From positions 146,236 through 210,235 of the forward strand of contig CALHPK010000009.1 in assembly GCA_938036315.1 (NCBI GenBank): a stretch of 64,000 bases of DNA, read 5' to 3'. The DNA comes from an uncultured bacterium. Lineage in GTDB: Bacteria; Calescibacteriota; Calescibacteriia; Calescibacteriales; Calescibacteriaceae. The notes below the pieces were generated by a model that was not told the origin of the DNA, ran no database searches, and saw only the letters and a list, made by a program, of their open reading frames with translations. The stretch's first letter is position 1. The number at the start of each line of letters is the position of its first letter. This document shows, piece by piece, positions 35,935-43,145 of this stretch. The position numbers were made by a program, and so were the translations under genes.

Positions 35935-36236
35935 AAATAACTATTTTATACACCAAAAGCATTGAATCTAATATTTACGTAAAGTTGAAAAAATGTGTCC
36001 GAATTGTGAGAAGAAAGATTGTGTATACTTCATCTTTGCAATCTTTACGACCTCTGATCTATTATTTATTTATTTTATCTAAAACATTACGTTTAAAAAT
36101 GTCAGTGAAATGTAATAATAAAATCTTGATCGCTTTTAGCGATAGGTAGATATAGTTTAGCAGGTGAAAATATCGGGGATTATCCATCACATCCTTTTCA
36201 AGAAGAACAAATAGCAATTAATTAAATTATTCAAGA
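35935..36236. other. Intergenic region before the radical SAM locus
   Basis: About 300 bases, with a 29-codon ORF (35993-36082) and a small ATCGC/GCGAT hairpin (36129-36143). TTGATC (36126) and TATAGT (36151) resemble promoter boxes, but their 19-base spacing is long. No tRNA or known RNA seen. Confidence 0.4.
35993..36082 (+). CDS. Possible 29-aa ORF with CPNC...C and a hydrophobic tail
   Basis: Reads from ATG to TAA. The first part is MCPNCEKKDC, a zinc-ribbon-like or redox cluster; the rest is hydrophobic and could be a membrane helix (VYFIFAIFTTSDLLFIYFI). No convincing Shine-Dalgarno sequence is present. An ORF of this length can arise by chance, so this is tentative. Confidence 0.2.
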   Translation: MCPNCEKKDCVYFIFAIFTTSDLLFIYFI

Positions 36237-36338
36237 ATGAGGAAAAGATTAAGAGAGAAGATAGAAAGGAAGGCAATAAAAGAAGAGATGATAAAAATAA
36301 AAAAAGAAAAGAAAACAAAAGAGAAAAGCTGGAAATGA
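36237..36338 (+). CDS. Possible 33-aa Lys/Arg-rich peptide ORF before a radical SAM gene
   Basis: Reads from ATG to TGA and ends ...KEKSWK. About half of its residues are Lys or Arg, with one Trp near the C-terminus and no Cys. Its stop is three bases before the GTG start of the radical SAM/SPASM gene, close enough for translational coupling. It could be a substrate peptide, a leader peptide, or chance in purine-rich DNA. Confidence 0.3.
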   Translation: MRKRLREKIERKAIKEEMIKIKKEKKTKEKSWK

Positions 36339-36341
36339 TAT

Positions 36342-37436
36342 GTGAAAGAAAATATACACTTTAAAGGTGGGAGGAAAAACCAGATGAAGAATATCTCTTA
36401 TTCTATTGAATTTAGGAGGAGGATGTTTGTTCTCCGTAGACTTTTACCCTTTGATTCGCCTTCTCTTCTGTTGAAGAGATTTAAAAATTTATTGACGTCC
36501 TTTATGGCTTGGAAGTATGGCATACACATTGGGGTAGCTAAACCTTGTACCTTGCAGATTGAACCTGTCCGAGGTTGTAATCTAAATTGTATAACGTGCA
36601 GAGCTGGAGAGCTCGAGAAAAAATTCCTATCATTTGAGGATTTCAAAAGAATTCTAAACTTTTTTCAAGAAGCTTTCATTGTGTTCCTTAACTACGGCGG
36701 AGAGCCTTTTCTATCAAGGGATATTCTGGATATGGTAAAATATGCAAGCTACGAAAGAAAAATGATAGTACACCTTTTTTCAAACTTTACAATCTTACCC
36801 GAGCCAAGAGATGTTATAAACTCAGGAATATACGAAATACACGCTTCGATAGATACATTTAATCCAGAGAAATTTTCAAAGATAAGAATTAACGGCGACT
36901 TGAACAAAGTCACCTCTAACCTCAAAAAACTTGTAGAAGAAAGACGAAAGCAAGGAAAAGTTTTACCCATAATAAGCATAAATGTTGTCACTATGAAGGA
37001 AACTATTGAAGATGCTGAAGATATAATTGAGAACGCGACAAAAATAGGAGTCGATAGAGTTGAGTTTAGCAGAGCTTTCCTCAGATACGGGATCAATCCA
37101 GAAATCAACTTGCCAGATAAAAGAGATATAGGTCAGTACATTAGACTTAAGCAGAAATACTCTGACAGAATCGAAGTTTTACTTCACAATTTCGAATTTG
37201 GTGATAAACACACCCCCGGATTCTGTCACTACGCATATTTTATGGGAATGATTAGCATAGAGGGATATTTTTTCCCGTGCTGTATGATGTATGCCTTTTT
37301 TGACCCTAACTCAAGGTTTGGGAACGTATTTGAGGATACATCTGAAATACTTGAGAGGCGAAGGGACTTCATTATGAACTTTAGAAAAACGAAACCATCT
37401 CCTTGTTTATCCTGCCACTTATATTACAGACCTTAG
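36342..37436 (+). CDS. Radical SAM/SPASM-type protein
   Basis: 364 aa, GTG start; an internal ATG 24 codons in (MKNISYS) is an alternative. The radical SAM cluster motif is RGCNLNCITCRAG (CxxxCxxC), near residues 85-97, with the SAM-binding NYGGEPFL (GGEP) downstream. The C-terminal region has further Cys (GFCHYAYF, FFPCCMM, CLSCHLYY), indicating an auxiliary cluster of SPASM/twitch type. Such enzymes modify peptides (RiPPs) or carbohydrates or assemble cofactors. A short basic ORF ends three bases upstream. A small hairpin and fliE follow downstream. Confidence 0.9.
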   Translation: MKENIHFKGGRKNQMKNISYSIEFRRRMFVLRRLLPFDSPSLLLKRFKNLLTSFMAWKYGIHIGVAKPCTLQIEPVRGCNLNCITCRAGELEKKFLSFEDFKRILNFFQEAFIVFLNYGGEPFLSRDILDMVKYASYERKMIVHLFSNFTILPEPRDVINSGIYEIHASIDTFNPEKFSKIRINGDLNKVTSNLKKLVEERRKQGKVLPIISINVVTMKETIEDAEDIIENATKIGVDRVEFSRAFLRYGINPEINLPDKRDIGQYIRLKQKYSDRIEVLLHNFEFGDKHTPGFCHYAYFMGMISIEGYFFPCCMMYAFFDPNSRFGNVFEDTSEILERRRDFIMNFRKTKPSPCLSCHLYYRP

Positions 37437-37463
37437 AATTTTAAGACCTTTACTATTCAAAAC

Positions 37464-37479
37464 TTCGGAGTTTTCCGAA
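37464..37479 (+). terminator. Short hairpin between the radical SAM gene and fliE
   Basis: TTCGGA-GTTT-TCCGAA, a perfect 6-bp stem with a 4-base loop, is followed by tagaaatttt. It may be a weak terminator. Confidence 0.3.
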
Positions 37480-37503
37480 TAGAAATTTTAAAATTAAATT
37501 ATT

Positions 37504-37839
37504 ATGAAAATAGAAGCAAGTATTGATAAATTCCCAAGTTCTGAAATTGTCGATAAGATTTTCCAAGATAAAACAAAGGAGATAATAAGTGGGGTTAGGC
37601 TTCCGGAGAAGGTAGAAAAAGTAAGTTTCTGGGCAGAACTCGGTAAAGCCCTAAAAACTGTCTCGGAGGCTCGAAGGGAAGCCAACGAAAAGTCAATAAA
37701 AATGATTCTCGGAGAGACTCAGGATATCCACGATGTGATGATAGCAAGAGAAAAAGCAGAAACTCTATTCCAACTCTTCCTTGAGGTAAGAAATAGAGTA
37801 GTTCAGGCCTTTGAAAACATAATGAGGATGCAGTTTTAA
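37504..37839 (+). CDS. fliE: Flagellar hook-basal body complex protein FliE
   Basis: 111 aa, the usual size. The C-terminal half (GETQDIHDVMIAREKAE...FLEVRNRVVQAFENIMRMQF) is the conserved FliE domain that joins the MS ring to the rod. It is separated from fliF by two bases, so the pair is cotranscribed. flgB and flgC, often upstream of fliE, are missing here. Confidence 0.95.
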   Translation: MKIEASIDKFPSSEIVDKIFQDKTKEIISGVRLPEKVEKVSFWAELGKALKTVSEARREANEKSIKMILGETQDIHDVMIAREKAETLFQLFLEVRNRVVQAFENIMRMQF

Positions 37840-37841
37840 CT

Positions 37842-39833
37842 ATGAGAGGAGTTGACATAATAGAGAGAATAAGTTCTTATGTGAGAAGGATTCCACTTCC
37901 GATACTAATTGGGGCTGCTGTAGTCTTTCTAATAACAGCAGTAGCTCTCACCGCATTTCAGTTTGCCAGGGGGAAAAAACAGGAAATAAAGTGGGGGATC
38001 TTATACACTGATCTGAAACCCGTGGACTTATCAAAAATAGTAGATGAACTTGAAAGAATGAAAATTCCTTATAGAGTTTCGGAAAGCGCCGACACCATCT
38101 TTGTACCTCAGGAGCTTATCCCGGATATAAGGAATTCACTTGCTGTCAAAGGGCTACCTCAAGAGAGAGCTGGCTTGGAAATCTTCGAAAAACCAAAATT
38201 CGGACTTACTGACTTTATGCAAAGAGTAAATTACCAAAGAGCAGTTCAAGGGGAAATAGAAAGAACAATATCAAAAATAGATTGTGTAGAAAATGCAAGG
38301 GTTCACATTGCGTTCCCTGAAAAAAAGCTTTTTACGGAGCAAGAGAAAGAACCAACTGCATCTGTTATGCTATGGCTTACCCCAGGATGTTCAGTCTCTC
38401 CAGCTGCTATCAAGGGAATAGTCCACTTAGTTTCATTTGCTGTTGAAGGTCTCAGGCTAGAAAATATTACCGTGGTAGACCAGAGAGGGAGAATACTAAA
38501 CAGAAGGCCTGAAGAGGAAGAAAAACTCTCCGCTGTTGAAGTGAGCCAGGCACAAATTGAGATCAAAAAAAGCTTTGAAAAAACCCTTGAACAGAGGATT
38601 ACAGAACTTCTTGAGAAGAGTGTCGGTAATGGTAAGGTCGGAGTGAAAGTGGATGCAGAATTTGACTTCACTAAGGTCAAGAGAGTGTCGGAAAGATACG
38701 ATCCATATGAGACCGCTGTAAGAAGCGAACAGCTGATAAACGAAAGATTCAAGGGAGTCGGAGCAGTACCTGTTGGTCCGCCTGGTACAAGGCCAAATGT
38801 TCCCCCAGAGATTGGTATAGAACCGCTCCCAGGAAAATCTGAATATGAGAGAGAGGAGAGAATAAGAAACTATGAGATATCAAAGGTTGTAGAACATGTT
38901 GAAGAACAGGTAGGAGATTTGAAGAGGATTTCAGTTGCGGTTATGGTAGATGGGCAGTATCGGGTTGAGTGGCATAACGGGAAGCCTTTTATAAAATTCA
39001 TACCAATGCCTGAAGATCAGCTTGAAAAGTTGAGGCAATTTGTTGTTTCAGCGGTTGGGCTTTTACCTCAGAGAGGGGATCAGGTTTCAGTAGTTTCTGT
39101 CCCATTCGAAGCTTCGCTGAGATATGCTGAGAGACTTGCTATGTTTGAGCTTCATGAATTAGGGAAAGAGCGGGCAAGTATGTACAAGTGGATTGCCATA
39201 GCAGCGATAGGCCTCTTCGTATCTATGTATCTGATATTTAAAAAGCTCTTTGAGAGAAGATTGCCACAGGAAGTCGAAGTAGTCATTCCGAAATTTGAAA
39301 AAGCACCGCCCGAGAAATATGAAATTCCAGTTGCTGTCGAGGTAGTTTCTCCGCCGGCATTAACAGTTGAGGCTCCCGCTCAACCACCCCCAGCAATTGA
39401 AATCATCTCCCCACCAGTAATTGAAGTTCCAGCTCCTCCACCTCCTATAGAGATAGTTCCCCCACCACCAGCAGAAGTAGTAGCTCCATCCCCGCCAGTT
39501 GAGGAGAGAATACCGGTTATAGAAAAACCTCCAGTTGAGGAAAGAATACCAGAAGAAGTAGTTGAAGTTCCTCCGCCTCCTGTTCCGGAAAAGCCACCTT
39601 TTATAGAAGTTCCACCGCCTGCACCTGAAAAGCCCATAGTTATTGAAGAAAAGCCACCACAAATCGAGTTGGCTCCACCACCTACCTTTGAAATACCCAA
39701 GATAGAAATTGCTGCTCCCCCACCGCTTCCAGAGGAAGATGTAGAAACAGTCGCTACCGTATCACGTGAAATTGTATCATCAAATATAGATATTGCTTTA
39801 TCTGTGATAAAAAAGTGGCTATCTGAGAAGTAA
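37842..39833 (+). CDS. fliF: Flagellar MS-ring protein FliF
   Basis: 663 aa. The first membrane helix (ILIGAAVVFLITAVALTAF, about residues 20-40) is followed by the ring-building motifs KWGILYTDLKPVDL and FMQRVNYQRAVQGEIERTI; the second helix is near residue 450 (WIAIAAIGLFVSMYLIF). A very long Pro/Glu/Val-rich cytoplasmic linker fills residues 490-635. The final segment DIALSVIKKWLSEK is the FliG-binding tail. Family members are usually about 550 aa, so the linker is the extra length. fliG, normally next, is absent; pyrF overlaps the 3' end by 15 bases from the other strand. Confidence 0.96.
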   Translation: MRGVDIIERISSYVRRIPLPILIGAAVVFLITAVALTAFQFARGKKQEIKWGILYTDLKPVDLSKIVDELERMKIPYRVSESADTIFVPQELIPDIRNSLAVKGLPQERAGLEIFEKPKFGLTDFMQRVNYQRAVQGEIERTISKIDCVENARVHIAFPEKKLFTEQEKEPTASVMLWLTPGCSVSPAAIKGIVHLVSFAVEGLRLENITVVDQRGRILNRRPEEEEKLSAVEVSQAQIEIKKSFEKTLEQRITELLEKSVGNGKVGVKVDAEFDFTKVKRVSERYDPYETAVRSEQLINERFKGVGAVPVGPPGTRPNVPPEIGIEPLPGKSEYEREERIRNYEISKVVEHVEEQVGDLKRISVAVMVDGQYRVEWHNGKPFIKFIPMPEDQLEKLRQFVVSAVGLLPQRGDQVSVVSVPFEASLRYAERLAMFELHELGKERASMYKWIAIAAIGLFVSMYLIFKKLFERRLPQEVEVVIPKFEKAPPEKYEIPVAVEVVSPPALTVEAPAQPPPAIEIISPPVIEVPAPPPPIEIVPPPPAEVVAPSPPVEERIPVIEKPPVEERIPEEVVEVPPPPVPEKPPFIEVPPPAPEKPIVIEEKPPQIELAPPPTFEIPKIEIAAPPPLPEEDVETVATVSREIVSSNIDIALSVIKKWLSEK

Positions 39834-40478
39834 GGATTTGATCTCCTTTGCGGTTAAATCTGGTCTTTGTGAGTAAACTATAGGTCTTCCCACAACTATC
39901 ATATCCACTTTATGCTCGATAGCTTTCTGAGGAGTAAAACTATCACGATGCTCCTCACCTTCAGATTCGGATTTATCTATCCTTATCCCCGGAGAAATTA
40001 TCCGTATATCACCTAATTTATCTTTTATAATGATAGAAAATTTCGGGTGGGATACTATCCAATCTGCTCCCCATTTACAGGCTTTCTCTGCGAGTTCCAA
40101 AACAGCATTTTTATCAGCATCGTGTGATGTCAGAATCGTAACCCCGGCTATTTCCGCGGAGCAGGATTTCGCAGTCTCAACAGCGGTTTTGAAAATATGC
40201 TCCCCAGCCAGAATGTGAACAGTAAATATTCTACACCCAAACTTTGAAAAATTTTGGATTGCTCTCCGAACTACTGATGGAATATCAAAAAATTTCAAAT
40301 CTATAAATATTTGTTTTGTCATCTGTGCAACATATTCCACCGAGTAAAGTCCTATTGATGAGAGGGCAACCGGACCAATTTTGTAAAAGTCTGCAAATTC
40401 AATAGTTTTGTTGATGATCGTTTCGAATTTACCTTTTTCTTCTACGTCGAGTGCGATACAAAGTTGGATATTATGCAT
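39819..40478 (-). CDS. pyrF: Orotidine 5'-phosphate decarboxylase
   Basis: 219 aa. It makes UMP from OMP. The catalytic motif IDLKFFDIPSVV (DxKxxDI), ISPGIRIDKSESEGE, and the phosphate-gripping VVGRPIV are all present. It is the last gene of a tRNA-Pro - lapA-like - pyrF unit; 16 bases separate it from the lapA-like gene. Confidence 0.95.
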   Translation of the reverse strand: MHNIQLCIALDVEEKGKFETIINKTIEFADFYKIGPVALSSIGLYSVEYVAQMTKQIFIDLKFFDIPSVVRRAIQNFSKFGCRIFTVHILAGEHIFKTAVETAKSCSAEIAGVTILTSHDADKNAVLELAEKACKWGADWIVSHPKFSIIIKDKLGDIRIISPGIRIDKSESEGEEHRDSFTPQKAIEHKVDMIVVGRPIVYSQRPDLTAKEIKSLLLR

Positions 40479-40494
40479 TACCGATATTATGTCT

Positions 40495-40860
40495 TTACTT
40501 TTCCTGATCTGCTGCGTAGTTTCCCTGAGATTGAATTATCTCAGTCTGCTCATCTTTTCTTCTCTTTTCTTCCTCGTTTCTTCTCCTTTCCTCTTCAAGT
40601 TGTTTTTCGAGTTCTTCAATCTTCTTTAAGAGTTTGGAGAGTTCTCGAGATTTTGAGAATTCTTTCACCTTCGCTGGAACAGCTCCAAAGTAGCCTATAA
40701 CATAACCTGCTGCAAAGATTATGATCATCCATACACCTACTGGCAGTGGAGGGGTTCTAAGGTAGAAGAAAGCTAAGGGTGCTTGGTATGAGAAAAATGG
40801 GTAGTTCTGCAGTATAATTATCAAGATTGCTGTAAATATTGCAAAGTATATTATGCCCAT
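40495..40860 (-). CDS. LapA-like (DUF1049) membrane protein with coiled-coil tail
   Basis: 121 aa from the ATG at 40860. The track start (40926) lies inside tRNA-Pro and is wrong. Two hydrophobic helices (IIYFAIFTAILIIIL and VGVWMIIIFAAGYVIGYF) with a QN between them match LapA/YciS-type proteins, followed by a strongly charged coiled coil (KIEELEKQLEEERRRNEEEK). E. coli LapA/LapB act in LPS assembly control. Its start codon is only five bases after the CCA of tRNA-Pro, so it must be expressed from the tRNA transcript or from a promoter inside the tRNA. Confidence 0.7.
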   Translation of the reverse strand: MGIIYFAIFTAILIIILQNYPFFSYQAPLAFFYLRTPPLPVGVWMIIIFAAGYVIGYFGAVPAKVKEFSKSRELSKLLKKIEELEKQLEEERRRNEEEKRRKDEQTEIIQSQGNYAADQEK

Positions 40861-40865
40861 ATATT

Positions 40866-40941
40866 TGGTCGGGACGACCGGACTTGAACCGGCGACCTCC
40901 GGCTCCCGAAGCCGGCGCACTACCACCTGTGCTACGTCCCG
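40866..40941 (-). tRNA. tRNA-Pro (CGG)
   Basis: Cloverleaf read by hand on the minus strand: acceptor CGGGACG/CGTCCCG, D-stem GCAC/GTGC, anticodon stem CCGGC/GCCGG with loop TTCGGGA (anticodon CGG), T-arm GCCGG TTCAAGT CCGGT, discriminator A and an encoded CCA. The G-C-rich body stands out in AT-rich DNA. Confidence 0.96.
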
Positions 40942-41034
40942 ATCCCAAAAACAATTTATACCACCACAGACTTATTTTAGCTATTTCTAACTTTCTTTAT
41001 CTACCACACCAGTTAATAAAGGGATCTACCTTAC

Positions 41035-41080
41035 TAGAAAATTTGCCCGATAGAAAATTTGCCCAATAGAAAATTTGCCT
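41035..41080. repeat. 16-bp tandem repeat, about three copies
   Basis: tagaaaatttgccc followed by ga or aa is repeated at 41035, 41051 and 41067 (last copy slightly diverged). It lies between the tRNA-Pro promoter side and the 3' end of the sulfatase gene. Confidence 0.9.
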
Positions 41081-41088
41081 TGATCTAC

Positions 41089-42444
41089 TTACTGTTCGTC
41101 GATCAGAGGTGATGTCAACTTAAAGAGAAAATTCTTACTTTTGGAGTTAATTATAAACTCTGACAATTTATTGAGAAGCTCGCTAAACTTCTCTTGGTTT
41201 ACCATTTCTTGGTTCTCTACATTTTGTGGAATATAGAGTAATTCAAACCTTGGCAGAGTTGTTTTCCCTGTATAATTGTAATACATAAGTTTATATTCTC
41301 CGTCTGATACGGCATATATTCTTTTCCACATCTCATCTTTCTTGCACTGCCATCCACATGGCGATGACGAAGCAAAAATGTATCTTCTTTTGGGAATACC
41401 TCTTTTGAGCCTAACCTTACCACCCTCAAACCTAATCGGAGAAAATCCGTCATATATCCTCTGAGTATCGACCGGAATTTCTATCCCAATAATTTCAAAA
41501 AGTATTGGCATAATATCAACCTGCATCACAGGGTAATCTATTACCTTCTTCCTGAATCCGGGGATTCTCACTATAAGCGGTATCTTTAATATTTCCAAAT
41601 ACAGAGGCGAATCAAGGGATGTGGAAGCATGACCAATCCACCCATGCTCAAATAACTCCTCTCCGTGATCTGCAGTAATAACAATTATAGTCCTTTCCCA
41701 AAGATCTAATTCCTTTAGCTTCGAAATTATACCCCCAATCTCTTCATCTTGCAATCTAACCTCTGCTTCATACAGAGCGTGGATAAAACTTATCTCCTCG
41801 GCAGAAAGCTGAAACTCATACTTATTTCTCTCAATTATTTTCTTTTCAAGTATTGGTCTTACTCTTTCCAAACCCACGGTGAGATTCTGTGCAAATTCTC
41901 TAACGTATTCCTCAGGAGGATTGTAAGGGAGATGTGGTCCACGAAGATGAAACCAGGCAAAGAAATTCTCCTGTTTATGCTTTTCGAGAAATTCTATAAC
42001 ACTCGTTCCCCCAAATTGGAATCCCAAATTGCCAATAGTGTCTCCTGTCCAGTGCTCCGCATAAGTGTTATATTTGTACTTCTGAAGTATTTCAACAGGT
42101 GTTATGAAACTTTCAGAAATAACAAATCCCCTCGTTTCCACTCCATGTGAAGTTGGGAACAGTGCAGAAAAAATTGAAACAAGCGATGGAGATGTCCATC
42201 CTGAGTTAGCCCAAGCATTAGTGAAAACTATTCCTTCCTCAGCAAGAGAATCTATGTTCGGACTCGTTTTCTTACTTGATCCGTAGCAAGAAAGCTTATC
42301 AGGTCTCAAGCTATCTATTGTAATAAAAAGAATGTTGAAATTTCTTATTCTTCCTTCCCTTTTCTTTGTCTTAGCTTCTGTTTGTATACTCCACAGGATT
42401 ATGGTAGACGATAGAACCAAAAGGGTAAATTTAGCTATGCTCAT
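41089..42444 (-). CDS. Sulfatase / alkaline phosphatase-superfamily hydrolase
   Basis: 451 aa with a signal sequence (LLVLSSTIILWSIQTEA). Metal and nucleophile regions: NILFITIDSLRPDKLSCYG at the start, SGWTSPSLVSIFSALFPTSHGV, and IITADHGEELFEHGWIGHAS. The nucleophile motif is TSPSL rather than C/S-x-P-x-R, so it is not a formylglycine sulfatase of the standard type; a Thr nucleophile as in phosphoethanolamine transferases is possible. It is downstream of the cytochrome c gene, with 37 bases between them. Substrate unknown. Confidence 0.82.
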   Translation of the reverse strand: MSIAKFTLLVLSSTIILWSIQTEAKTKKREGRIRNFNILFITIDSLRPDKLSCYGSSKKTSPNIDSLAEEGIVFTNAWANSGWTSPSLVSIFSALFPTSHGVETRGFVISESFITPVEILQKYKYNTYAEHWTGDTIGNLGFQFGGTSVIEFLEKHKQENFFAWFHLRGPHLPYNPPEEYVREFAQNLTVGLERVRPILEKKIIERNKYEFQLSAEEISFIHALYEAEVRLQDEEIGGIISKLKELDLWERTIIVITADHGEELFEHGWIGHASTSLDSPLYLEILKIPLIVRIPGFRKKVIDYPVMQVDIMPILFEIIGIEIPVDTQRIYDGFSPIRFEGGKVRLKRGIPKRRYIFASSSPCGWQCKKDEMWKRIYAVSDGEYKLMYYNYTGKTTLPRFELLYIPQNVENQEMVNQEKFSELLNKLSEFIINSKSKNFLFKLTSPLIDEQ

Positions 42445-42481
42445 ATATTACATTCACTTTCTCATCTACTCTTTTACTCAT

Positions 42482-42979
42482 TTATTTTCTTACTTCAATA
42501 TATTCACTTTCTTTTGGAAGATCTAATCCTTTATCTGTTTCTACAAGCTCTTTAAGCCACGCTTTTACTTGAGATTCTGGGATCTTACTTTTGAGATTTG
42601 ATACAAACTCTGCAATTTCGTCAAGTTTGTCGTCTGGCCCTTTCCAGTAAGCTGGATGACGCTTTCCTCTATGCCTAACTTCCTGCTTCAGCCACTTTTT
42701 TATCCACTCCTTATCGTGATGCCCGCCACTACTTGATAGATCCCTTATTTTCTTTCCCTCCCTTAATGTTGATCTTAGCGGTTCTACGCCTTCTGACATT
42801 ATCGAGTGACACCTTACACACCGAGCCTCAATAAAAAGCTCTTTTGAAGCCTGTAGACTCCCACTCAATACTAAAAATGTATACAATCCAACTGCAGATA
42901 TCTTCGCAATCCGAAAAGTTATACTCCTTCTTATTTTTATCATCTTTACAATTTTTTCCATAATTGTTAGCATATCCAT
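42482..42979 (-). CDS. Small c-type cytochrome
   Basis: 165 aa. A membrane/signal segment (ISAVGLYTFLVLSGSLQAS) is followed by the haem-binding CVRCH (Cys54, Cys57, His58). In the C-terminal part, where class I cytochromes have a Met-Pro ligand, the sequence is KRHPAYWKGP, so His may be the second axial ligand. The helix DDKLDEIAEFVSNL closes the fold. Periplasmic electron carrier; the partner is unknown. Probably cotranscribed with the sulfatase-like gene. Confidence 0.82.
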   Translation of the reverse strand: MDMLTIMEKIVKMIKIRRSITFRIAKISAVGLYTFLVLSGSLQASKELFIEARCVRCHSIMSEGVEPLRSTLREGKKIRDLSSSGGHHDKEWIKKWLKQEVRHRGKRHPAYWKGPDDKLDEIAEFVSNLKSKIPESQVKAWLKELVETDKGLDLPKESEYIEVRK

Positions 42980-43145
42980 ATCATAATAATTCTGTAATGT
43001 ATTAGAATTATTATTTGCTATATTTTTGCAACTGAGTAGATGCGCTACCGTTTACTATTTATCGTCTCTTTGAGGGTAGATAGGCGCAAAAAATTTGAAT
43101 GGTAAAAGACTACAAATTCATCAGCAATTTTTAATCTTTTTATAG

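Noticed and set aside
39360-39700. Two minus ORFs rich in Gly/Trp/Tyr
   Set aside because: Mirror of the Pro-rich FliF linker; no independent coding signal.
40839-41069. Plus ORF with GRPDLNRRPPAPEAG
   Set aside because: This is the well-known antisense translation of a tRNA gene (tRNA-Pro here), not a protein.
41035-41080. Possible CRISPR or direct-repeat array
   Set aside because: The copies abut without spacers and the unit is only 16 bases, so it is a simple tandem repeat.
43039-43104. 21-codon ORF MRYRLLFIVSLRVDRRKKFEW
   Set aside because: No ribosome site or promoter is visible; too short to support.
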